From the NCBI GenBank assembly GCA_949516455.1, contig CATILC010000157.1, forward strand, positions 1 to 6,688: 6,688 bases of DNA. Direction: 5' to 3'. This document shows positions 1 to 5,651 of this stretch, piece by piece. How positions within the stretch are numbered: the first letter of the stretch is position 1; each line of letters starts with the position of its first letter. The notes under the pieces are model-generated. The model was not told the DNA's origin and did no database searches. It saw only the letters and a list, made by a program, of their open reading frames with translations. The stretch is from Flavobacteriia bacterium. Its GTDB lineage: Bacteria > Bacteroidota > Bacteroidia > Flavobacteriales > Schleiferiaceae. The position numbers and the translations under genes are program-made.

Positions 1-948
1 GCCGAACGATTTTTCGCTTTGGAGCGCTTGGAACAGGTCGAAACTGTTCACGCAGCATTGAAAGGGCGAGCGTGCATTTTGCTCGGGGGCGGATCGAATT
101 ATCTCTTTACCCGCGACCCGGATGAAGCCGTTATCGCCATGCGCCTCAAGGGGATCACGGTCTGCGAAGACGGGGACGATATCCATTTGCATGTTGGCGC
201 CGGAGAAAACTGGCACAGCTTCACCGAATACTGTGTGAATCGAAGCTATGGTGGCATCGAGAATCTCTCGCTCATTCCGGGCCAGGTAGGCACGGCGCCC
301 GTACAGAATATCGGGGCCTACGGTGTGGAGATCAGGGAAGTCGTCACCTATGTGGACGCATTCGATACGCAGCAAAGGGAAATGGTGCGTCTTCAGAACG
401 AAGAATGTGGTTTCGGCTACAGAGACTCCATATTCAAATCGTCTCAGAAAGACCGCTTCTGGATAACGGCTGTGGGCTTTCAACTCTCCAAGTCGGCACC
501 CATACGCACAGACTATGGTGCCATCAAAGGCCAACTTCAGGCCGAGGGTGTGCAGCAAGCGGATATTGCAGATGTAGCCCGCGCTGTCATTCACATACGG
601 AAAAGCAAATTGCCTGACCCGGACGAATTGGGGAATGCAGGCAGCTTTTTCAAAAACCCCGTTCTCACAGAAGAAGCATCACGACTGCTTCTCAACAAAT
701 ACCCGGACGCACCGCACTACCCCACCCCTGCTGGCATCAAATGGGCAGCTGGCTGGATGATCGAACAGGCCGGATGGAAAGGTCATCGACGAGATACACA
801 TGGCGTCCACGATCGACAGGCATTGGTTCTGGTCAATTACGGCGGCGCGACGGGCAAAGAGATCTTTGACCTATCGCGTGACATTCAAAAGGATGTCGAG
901 AAAAAATTCGGAGTCACTTTGGAGCGGGAAGTCAACGTATATCTCTAA
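1..948 (+). CDS. murB: UDP-N-acetylenolpyruvoylglucosamine reductase MurB, 5'-truncated by window edge
   Basis: MurB is the cytosolic FAD enzyme that uses NADPH to reduce UDP-GlcNAc-enolpyruvate to UDP-MurNAc, the second committed step of peptidoglycan synthesis. The frame is open from base 1 (Ala-Glu-Arg-Phe-Phe-Ala), so the TTG at 19 is not a credible start and the N-terminus lies upstream. Comparison with family length suggests roughly 20-25 residues are missing. Counting from the first codon in the window, there is the FAD-binding GGGSN at 29-33, IPGQVG at 92-97, QNIGAYG at 102-108 and YRDSIFK at 140-146, whose Arg141 matches the active-site Arg of E. coli MurB. NAGSFFKNP at 212-220 carries the proton-donor Ser (Ser215). 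The C-terminal LERE at 307-310 contains the conserved catalytic Glu, probably Glu310. The segments around YRDSIFK and the C-terminal domain fit type I MurB. The stop is TAA at 946-948. Assignment is very secure; only the start is unseen. Confidence 0.96.
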   Translation, partial: AERFFALERLEQVETVHAALKGRACILLGGGSNYLFTRDPDEAVIAMRLKGITVCEDGDDIHLHVGAGENWHSFTEYCVNRSYGGIENLSLIPGQVGTAPVQNIGAYGVEIREVVTYVDAFDTQQREMVRLQNEECGFGYRDSIFKSSQKDRFWITAVGFQLSKSAPIRTDYGAIKGQLQAEGVQQADIADVARAVIHIRKSKLPDPDELGNAGSFFKNPVLTEEASRLLLNKYPDAPHYPTPAGIKWAAGWMIEQAGWKGHRRDTHGVHDRQALVLVNYGGATGKEIFDLSRDIQKDVEKKFGVTLEREVNVYL

Positions 949-989
949 ATCTTGCCTAAATGACGGACAGGCTGCTTAATTTGTCCACT

Positions 990-1005
990 CTTTGACCAAT
1001 CAAAG
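990..1005. promoter_or_regulatory. Palindrome CTTTGA-CCAA-TCAAAG just upstream of the carboxylase gene
   Basis: A perfect 6+6 inverted repeat with a 4-base spacer ends five bases before the ATG at 1011. It could be a repressor operator, or in RNA a small hairpin next to the start codon. The intergenic region (949-1010) has no clear Shine-Dalgarno sequence. It does hold an imperfect -7-like TTAATTTG at 976-983, with a TTG 22 bases upstream at 952-954, so a promoter here is possible but weakly supported. No function is demonstrated, and a 12-base match in AT-rich leader DNA can arise by chance. Confidence 0.3.
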
Positions 1006-1010
1006 CATGC

Positions 1011-2549
1011 ATGAAAAGGAATGAGCGATTGAATGAGCTGCGCGCACAAGCCAAGCTCGGAGGCGGACAAGCGCGGATCGATGCCCAACACGCAAAGAGT
1101 AAACTGACTGCCCGCGAGCGCATCCAACTCTTTCTCGATGAAGGGAGTTTTGAAGAAATGGGCATGCTCGTACAGCACAGAAGCCATTTATTCGGTCTGG
1201 AAAAACAAAAATTTCTGGGCGATGGAGTGGTTACCGGATTTGGTACGGTGAATGGCCGCCTGACCTATGTGTTTGCTCAGGACTTTACAGTACTTGGCGG
1301 TTCGCTTGCCGAAGCACATGCAGAAAAGATCGTTCGGATCATGGAATTGGCCATGGAAAATGGTGCCCCGGTGATCGGACTGAACGACTCGGGCGGAGCG
1401 CGTATTCAGGAAGGAGTCGTCTCGCTCGGAGGCTATGCCGACATCTTCTATCAGAATACCCGTGCGAGCGGTGTGATCCCACAGCTTTCGGCCATCATGG
1501 GCCCATGCGCGGGTGGTGCCGTCTACAGTCCAGCCTTGACCGATTTCATATTCATGGTGGAGGATTCCTCCTATATGTTCGTTACCGGGCCGAATGTGGT
1601 CAAAACGGTGACCCACGAGGAAGTGAGCGCCGAGGAACTCGGCGGCGCATCTGCCCACAGCGTGAAATCCGGAGTCACCCACTTCAGCTGCGCGAACGAA
1701 CTCGCTTGCATCGAGCAGATCAAGGCACTGCTATCCTATCTGCCCCAAAACTGCGAGGAACTGCCCCCTCAGATCGGCTATACGCCTGCGGATGAATCAA
1801 GACCGGCCCTTGATTCGCTGATCCCTGAGAATCCGAACCAACCCTACGACATCCGGGAAGTCATCGATCAGCTTGTGGATGAATCGAGTTTCCTCGAGGT
1901 CCACAAAGACTTTGCAGAAAACATTGTTGTAGGCATGGCCCGGCTTGCTGGCCGATCCATTGGCGTAGTTGCCAATCAACCCGCCTTTCTTGCAGGCGTC
2001 CTGGACATCCGTTCTTCGCAAAAAGCGGCGCGTTTTGTTCGCTTTTGCGACTGTTTCAATATTCCGCTGCTTGTTCTTGAAGATGTACCCGGATTTCTTC
2101 CGGGAACGGACCAAGAGTGGAACGGGATCATCACCAATGGAGCGAAGCTGCTCTACGCCTTTAGCGAAGCGACCGTTCCCAGGATCACTGTCATTACCCG
2201 AAAAGCCTATGGTGGCGCATACGATGTGATGAATTCAAAACACATCGGTGCCGACATGAACTACGCCTGGCCGACGGCTGAGATCGCCGTAATGGGCGCA
2301 AAAGGCGCTGCAGAGATCATCTTCCGAAAGGAGATCAAAGAGGCCGCGGATCCCGAGAAGGTATTGGCCGAAAAGGAGGCGGAATACGCTGAGGAATTCG
2401 CTCATCCCTACCGGGCAGCCGCAAGGGGCTTCGTGGATGACGTCATTCTTCCGAACCAGACTCGGGAGCGACTCATCCGGTCTTTTAAAATGCTGGAAAA
2501 CAAGGCGGTCAAGATCCCTGCAAAAAAGCATGGGAACATCCCGCTGTAA
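1011..2549 (+). CDS. pccB: Acyl-CoA carboxylase carboxyltransferase (beta) subunit, propionyl-CoA carboxylase type
   Basis: This 512-residue protein has the usual length and full two-lobed crotonase fold of PccB-type carboxyltransferases. They transfer the carboxyl group from carboxybiotin to propionyl-CoA, giving (S)-methylmalonyl-CoA, in a cytosolic complex with a biotin carboxylase/carrier alpha subunit. The N-lobe has DSGGARIQEG at 126-135 and the oxyanion-hole segment GPCAGGAVYSP at 164-174. The C-lobe has DVPGFLPG at 358-365 and the second oxyanion-hole segment KAYGGAYDVM at 398-407. Asp405 sits where the Streptomyces enzyme has the Asp (D422) that favours propionyl- over acetyl-CoA. 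The ATG at 1011 gives the family's normal N-terminus; the ATG at 1007 is out of frame and stops at once. No alpha subunit or carrier gene lies in the window, so the partner must be elsewhere. Methylmalonyl-CoA decarboxylase or another acyl-CoA carboxylase beta chain is the main alternative; methylcrotonyl-CoA specificity is less likely. Confidence 0.92.
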   Translation: MKRNERLNELRAQAKLGGGQARIDAQHAKSKLTARERIQLFLDEGSFEEMGMLVQHRSHLFGLEKQKFLGDGVVTGFGTVNGRLTYVFAQDFTVLGGSLAEAHAEKIVRIMELAMENGAPVIGLNDSGGARIQEGVVSLGGYADIFYQNTRASGVIPQLSAIMGPCAGGAVYSPALTDFIFMVEDSSYMFVTGPNVVKTVTHEEVSAEELGGASAHSVKSGVTHFSCANELACIEQIKALLSYLPQNCEELPPQIGYTPADESRPALDSLIPENPNQPYDIREVIDQLVDESSFLEVHKDFAENIVVGMARLAGRSIGVVANQPAFLAGVLDIRSSQKAARFVRFCDCFNIPLLVLEDVPGFLPGTDQEWNGIITNGAKLLYAFSEATVPRITVITRKAYGGAYDVMNSKHIGADMNYAWPTAEIAVMGAKGAAEIIFRKEIKEAADPEKVLAEKEAEYAEEFAHPYRAAARGFVDDVILPNQTRERLIRSFKMLENKAVKIPAKKHGNIPL

Positions 2550-2561
2550 AGCGGCTACAGC
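2541..2561. terminator. Overlapping small hairpins between convergent stop codons, possible weak terminator
   Basis: Two mutually exclusive stem-loops span the carboxylase stop codon. One is CCGCT-GTAA-AGCGG (2541-2554), a 5-bp GC-rich stem whose GNRA-type loop contains the TAA stop. The other is GCTGTA-(7 nt)-TACAGC (2543-2561), a 6-bp stem followed on the + strand by TTATTT. Their position between two convergent genes only 12 bases apart suggests a role in ending transcription. The stems are short and the T-run is poor, so intrinsic termination is doubtful. Confidence 0.3.
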
Positions 2562-3740
2562 TTATTTGAACGCGTTCAGGCCGGTCACGTCCAAGCCTGT
2601 GATGAGCAGGTGGATGTCATGGGTTCCCTCGTAGGTCACCACGGACTCCAAATTCATCATGTGGCGCATGATCGGATAATCACCCGTAATTCCCATGCCT
2701 CCCAACATCTGCCTGGCATCCCTGCAGATCTTCAAGGCCATGTCCACATTGTTCCTCTTAGCCATCGATATTTGGGCAGAAGTGGCCCTGTTCTCATTCT
2801 TGAGCTGGCCCAGCCTAAAGGTCAGGGTTTGGGCTTTTGTGATCTCCGTGATCATTTCAGCCAACTTCTTCTGCTGGAGCTGAAAACCACCGATCGGTCT
2901 CCCAAATTGGACGCGCTCCTTGCTGTATCGCAAGGCGGTATCGTAGCAATCCATGGCTGCCCCTATGGCACCCCAGGCAATTCCGTAGCGGGCAGAATCC
3001 AGACAGCCCAATGGAGCGCCCAATCCACTTTTATTGGGAAGCAGATTTTCTTTGGGTACACGGACATTGTCAAAGACCAATTCTCCGGTCGCACTCGCGC
3101 GCAGGCTCCACTTGTTGTGGGTTTCGGGAGTGGAGAATCCCTCCATCCCCCGCTCGACGATCAGACCGTGTATCCGTCCTTCCTCATTTTTGGCCCACAC
3201 GACGGCCACATCGGCGAAAGGTGCATTGGATATCCACATCTTCGATCCGTTGAGCACATAGTGGTCGCCCATGTCTTTGAAGTGGGTCATCATTCCACCC
3301 GGATTGGATCCGTGATCGGGCTCGGTCAGACCAAAGCTGCCCATCCACTCACCAGTGGCGAGCTTGGGCAGGTATTTCTTTCTCTGGGCCTCGTCTCCAT
3401 ACGCGTAGATCGGATACATCACCAAAGAACTTTGAACCGAACAAGTCGAGCGCACACCGCTGTCGCCGCGTTCGATCTCCTGCATCATCAGACCGTAAGA
3501 GATCTGATCCAGCCCGGCACCGCCATATTCCGCAGGAATGTACGGACCGAATGCACCTACCTCAGCCAAGCCTTTGATCAGTTCGGTGGGAAATTCGGCG
3601 CGCTGCGCATGATCTTCAATGATCGGACTGACGTCTCTTTTCACCCATTCTCTGGTGGCTTCACGCACCATCAAATGTTCTTCCGAAAAAAGGTCGTCGA
3701 GTTGGTAGTAATCAGGGGATTGAAACAGGTCGCTTGACAT
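2562..3740 (-). CDS. gcdH: Glutaryl-CoA dehydrogenase (acyl-CoA dehydrogenase family)
   Basis: This FAD flavoenzyme oxidises and decarboxylates glutaryl-CoA to crotonyl-CoA in lysine, tryptophan and glutarate breakdown, passing electrons to an electron-transfer flavoprotein. The 392 residues match the mature length of the family and lack a targeting sequence. The segment from residue 88 (EIERGDSGVRS, then SVQSSLVMYPIYAYG) closely resembles human GCDH. Arg97 corresponds to the Arg that binds the gamma-carboxylate of glutaryl-CoA (human mature R94), and Glu90 to human E87. FGLTEP at 136-141 and WISN at 169-172 are flavin/substrate segments. SLRASATG at 212-219 and ARYGIAWG at 250-257 are typical of this subfamily, and YEGTHDIH at 370-377 carries the catalytic base Glu371. 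The Arg/Glu pair favours the true decarboxylating enzyme over a generic short-chain acyl-CoA dehydrogenase. The start is ATG (complement of 3738-3740). The gene is convergent with the carboxylase and divergent from the DUF4271 operon. Confidence 0.94.
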   Translation of the reverse strand: MSSDLFQSPDYYQLDDLFSEEHLMVREATREWVKRDVSPIIEDHAQRAEFPTELIKGLAEVGAFGPYIPAEYGGAGLDQISYGLMMQEIERGDSGVRSTCSVQSSLVMYPIYAYGDEAQRKKYLPKLATGEWMGSFGLTEPDHGSNPGGMMTHFKDMGDHYVLNGSKMWISNAPFADVAVVWAKNEEGRIHGLIVERGMEGFSTPETHNKWSLRASATGELVFDNVRVPKENLLPNKSGLGAPLGCLDSARYGIAWGAIGAAMDCYDTALRYSKERVQFGRPIGGFQLQQKKLAEMITEITKAQTLTFRLGQLKNENRATSAQISMAKRNNVDMALKICRDARQMLGGMGITGDYPIMRHMMNLESVVTYEGTHDIHLLITGLDVTGLNAFK

Positions 3741-3749
3741 CTGTAAATA

Positions 3750-3764
3750 TTTTGATCAAAAATA
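3750..3764 (-). promoter_or_regulatory. Candidate -7 box TATTTTTG (3764-3757) overlapped by palindrome TTTTGATCAAAA (3750-3761), upstream of gcdH
   Basis: Read on the minus strand, TATTTTTG matches the Bacteroidota vegetative -7 consensus TAnnTTTG and lies 16 bases before the gcdH ATG, which would give a very short leader. No TTG/TTTG -33 element is seen at the usual 17-23 base spacing. A perfect 12-bp palindrome (3750-3761) overlaps the downstream half of the box, where a repressor would block polymerase. Both assignments rest on pattern matching alone. Confidence 0.4.
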
Positions 3765-3808
3765 CGGCAGACGACCCACTTGAGGGCATTCTGTCACCTT
3801 CTTGAAAC

Positions 3809-3816
3809 TACTTTTG
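3809..3816 (+). promoter_or_regulatory. Candidate -7 box TACTTTTG for the DUF4271-hemD-rnpA operon
   Basis: TACTTTTG fits the Bacteroidota -7 consensus TAnnTTTG and ends seven bases before the GTG at 3824. Transcription from it would begin almost at the start codon, giving a leaderless or nearly leaderless mRNA. If the TTG at 3833 were the real start instead, the leader would be about nine bases longer. The nearest upstream TTG (3780-3782) is 26 bases away, outside normal spacing, so the promoter is tentative. Confidence 0.35.
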
Positions 3817-3823
3817 AATATCT

Positions 3824-4480
3824 GTGATTCCTTTGCATAACACCGACTGGGCGCTGCTTGTTTTGCTGCTTCTTGGCAGCTTGGCTGTGTATCTCAAAAT
3901 AAATTTCCCCGGGCGTTTTCACGCTTGTTGGGTGGGCATTCGGAATCTGCGACCAATGCATCAGTTCTATCGGCCCGAACAACTTAGATCCGACCTCTTC
4001 CTCTTTTGGGTCGAAACGATGACCCTGATGCTCTTGCCCATGACTTTGCTTATGGGCCTCAGGTACGGCGCCCATTCCTCACTGAATAGCGGCGATTGGT
4101 CTACCTATCTTCACTTCGTTCTCGGCTTTATTACATTTCAGTTCATCCAATACGCGGGCCTTCTGCTCTTTGGATGGGCCATTGATCGCTGGAAAGAGGC
4201 CACTCAACTCTTGTATGTGAAGAGATTCAGTTTGAGGTGGAGTTCCTTCTTGTTCCTCCCTGCAAATTTCATTGCTCTTTTTGCGCTCGACGGAAAGTCG
4301 TGGGGTGGTGCTGTTTTGCTCGGCGCCCTGATCGCGGTCTACGGCTATTCAGTGGTGCGTTCGCTGATGCTCACATCAAGGAACAACCCCGTTCAGATCG
4401 CCCTTCTTTTTTACTACCTTTGCGGCTTGGAAATACTGCCTGTTTGGTGCCTTGTTCATTGGGGCCTCACGGGCTTGTAG
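3824..4480 (+). CDS. DUF4271 family integral membrane protein
   Basis: This 218-residue protein of unknown function resembles the DUF4271 family, which is largely confined to Bacteroidota and often sits directly upstream of hemD. About six hydrophobic segments are visible, near residues 9-25, 58-78, 95-118, 141-155, 160-177 and 191-213, so it should lie in the inner membrane. The C-terminal stretch FYYLCGLEILP (197-207) is the most recognisable family signature. A charged segment at 121-139 (DRWKEATQ...KRFSLR) lies between the third and fourth segments. The start is GTG at 3824: an in-frame TGA at 3815-3817 rules out any earlier start. A TTG at 3833 is an alternative; the first in-frame ATG (3956) would delete the first membrane segment. 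It is followed 32 bases later by hemD in the same direction, so it is probably the first gene of the operon. No catalytic motif is visible and no function is proposed. Confidence 0.82.
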   Translation: MIPLHNTDWALLVLLLLGSLAVYLKINFPGRFHACWVGIRNLRPMHQFYRPEQLRSDLFLFWVETMTLMLLPMTLLMGLRYGAHSSLNSGDWSTYLHFVLGFITFQFIQYAGLLLFGWAIDRWKEATQLLYVKRFSLRWSSFLFLPANFIALFALDGKSWGGAVLLGALIAVYGYSVVRSLMLTSRNNPVQIALLFYYLCGLEILPVWCLVHWGLTGL

Positions 4481-4512
4481 GGTTCTTTCAACCAACTCTA
4501 AAAACGCTGATT

Positions 4513-5265
4513 TTGAAGGTAAAAACGATTTTGGTTTCGCAACCGCAGCCCAAAGCAGATGTCGCTTCTCCCTATCACGAATTGGCAGAAAAATACAAGC
4601 TCAAGATCGACTTCAGGCCATTTATCCAAGTGGTTGGTGTGGATGCGGCCGAATTTCGGAAAGACAAGATCAATTTGTCCGAGTTTACTGCCGTCATCTT
4701 TACCAGCAGAAATGCCGTGGATCACTTTTTCAGGATGTGTGAGGAGATGCGGGTGAACGTCAGCAACGACCTGAAATATTTCTGCCAGTCAGAAGCGGTG
4801 GCATTTTACTTGCAGAAATACGTAGTCTATCGCAAACGAAAGATCTACCCCGGAAAAGTGCTCTTCAAGGACCTTATCCCCTTCCTGAAAAAACACAAAG
4901 AAGAAAAATTTCTTCTTCCATCATCCGATATACTCAAGGCCGACATCCCTGAGGCCTTGGAGCAGGCGAATATTGAATACACCCGTGCCGTTCTATACAA
5001 GACGGTATCCAGCGATCTGTCGGATCTGGCTGATGTGTATTACGACATACTGATCTTCTTCAGTCCTTCGGGCATTCAATCCCTTTTCGAGAATTTTCCA
5101 AGCTTCGAACAAAGGGATACGCGCATTGCCGTTTTTGGCTCCAGTACCACCAAGGCCGCAGAAGATGCCGGTTTGGAGTGCAACATCAAGGCCCCGACCG
5201 CAAAATTCAAGAGCATGACGATGGCCATAGAATCCTACGTCAAAAGTGTGAACAAGGGGCGGTGA
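4513..5265 (+). CDS. hemD: Uroporphyrinogen-III synthase HemD, TTG start
   Basis: HemD cyclises hydroxymethylbilane with inversion of ring D to give uroporphyrinogen III, the branch point to haem, sirohaem and corrinoids, in the cytosol. With the TTG at 4513 the protein is 250 residues and begins MKVKTILVSQP, the normal N-terminus of the Bacteroidota form. The only earlier in-frame ATG (4237) would add 92 residues read from inside the DUF4271 gene in another frame. The first downstream ATG would remove about 74 conserved residues. Visible family segments are SQP at 9-11, IDFRPF at 32-37, FTSRNAVDHFF at 63-73 (first domain), KYVVYRKRKI at 102-111 (interdomain region), FFSPSGIQSLF at 182-192, FGSSTTKA at 208-215 and the terminal KAPT at 226-229. 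Its TGA stop overlaps the rnpA start in the sequence GTGA, implying translational coupling. Function is secure by similarity; HemD sequences diverge widely, but this subgroup is distinctive. Confidence 0.92.
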   Translation: MKVKTILVSQPQPKADVASPYHELAEKYKLKIDFRPFIQVVGVDAAEFRKDKINLSEFTAVIFTSRNAVDHFFRMCEEMRVNVSNDLKYFCQSEAVAFYLQKYVVYRKRKIYPGKVLFKDLIPFLKKHKEEKFLLPSSDILKADIPEALEQANIEYTRAVLYKTVSSDLSDLADVYYDILIFFSPSGIQSLFENFPSFEQRDTRIAVFGSSTTKAAEDAGLECNIKAPTAKFKSMTMAIESYVKSVNKGR

Positions 5266-5651
5266 GCACACCCGACCCGAGGGCCCAGAAGCTACTAAGG
5301 CTCAAAGAACGGACTCAGATCCAGCATTTATTCAAGGGCAGGCCCATTCGCACATCGGGATTGAATCTGTTTTGTGATCGACAGCCCAGTGCTCAATGCG
5401 CAGTTTCAGTGGCCGTGCCCAAAAGGCTTTTCAGCAAAGCTGTCGATCGGAACCGCATCAAAAGAATGATGCGCGCGGCCCTTCGGGAAGTTCATCAATC
5501 CAGAGCTGCGTTTCCGTTTTCTTCTGCCATGATACTTTATTCGTCTTCAAAAAAGCCACTAATGGCCGACCTGATCCACGGTTTGAACCGCCTCATTGCC
5601 TTGGCTGAAAAAGCCTCCGAACGCCAGGATGGGAATAAGGACGTTGAATAA
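5262..5651 (+). CDS. rnpA: Ribonuclease P protein component RnpA, GTG start
   Basis: RnpA is the small basic protein that binds the RNase P RNA and aids 5' maturation of tRNA precursors. With the GTG at 5262 it is 129 residues, normal for the family. LRLKERTQIQHLFKGR at 12-27 is the usual N-terminal helix and loop. SVAVPKRLFSKAVDRNRIKR at 49-68 holds the RNA-binding RNR signature (Arg63-Asn64-Arg65), followed by the helix to about residue 79. A longer frame from the ATG at 5178 would only add 28 residues read out of frame inside hemD, so it is rejected. The next in-frame ATG falls beyond the RNR motif. The GTG overlaps the hemD stop by four bases. The last 30 codons (residues 100-129) are overlapped on the opposite strand by the O-antigen ligase-like gene. 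The RNA subunit gene is not in the window. Confidence 0.92.
   Translation: MSTPDPRAQKLLRLKERTQIQHLFKGRPIRTSGLNLFCDRQPSAQCAVSVAVPKRLFSKAVDRNRIKRMMRAALREVHQSRAAFPFSSAMILYSSSKKPLMADLIHGLNRLIALAEKASERQDGNKDVE

Noticed and set aside
965..986. GGACA...TGTCC inverted repeat after murB as a possible terminator
   Set aside because: The stem is only five pairs with a 12-base loop and has no T-run after it.
990..1005. FNR/CRP-type binding site upstream of pccB
   Set aside because: TTGA and TCAA are four bases apart instead of the six in TTGAT-N4-ATCAA, so the geometry does not fit.
1188..1682. A 164-codon minus-strand open frame inside pccB
   Set aside because: It is also in codon register with the strongly supported pccB gene, and its translation has no recognisable domain. 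It is a by-product of codon choice.
2610..3737. A 375-codon open frame on the + strand almost exactly opposite gcdH
   Set aside because: It is in codon register with gcdH, so it stays open simply because gcdH uses no TTA, CTA or TCA codons there. Its translation looks like no known protein, is rich in His and Gln, and has no start signal of its own.
4237..4512. A 92-residue N-terminal extension of HemD from the ATG at 4237
   Set aside because: It lies mostly inside the DUF4271 gene in another reading frame and reads as unstructured Arg/Cys-rich sequence. The TTG at 4513 gives the family N-terminus.
4752..4903. Possible small genes in the many short overlapping frames within hemD and elsewhere
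   Set aside because: All lie inside secure genes in other frames, have no recognisable product and lack independent start context.
5178..5261. A 28-residue extension of RnpA from the ATG at 5178
   Set aside because: It overlaps hemD in a different frame and adds residues not seen in RnpA. The GTG at 5262, overlapping the hemD stop, gives the normal length.
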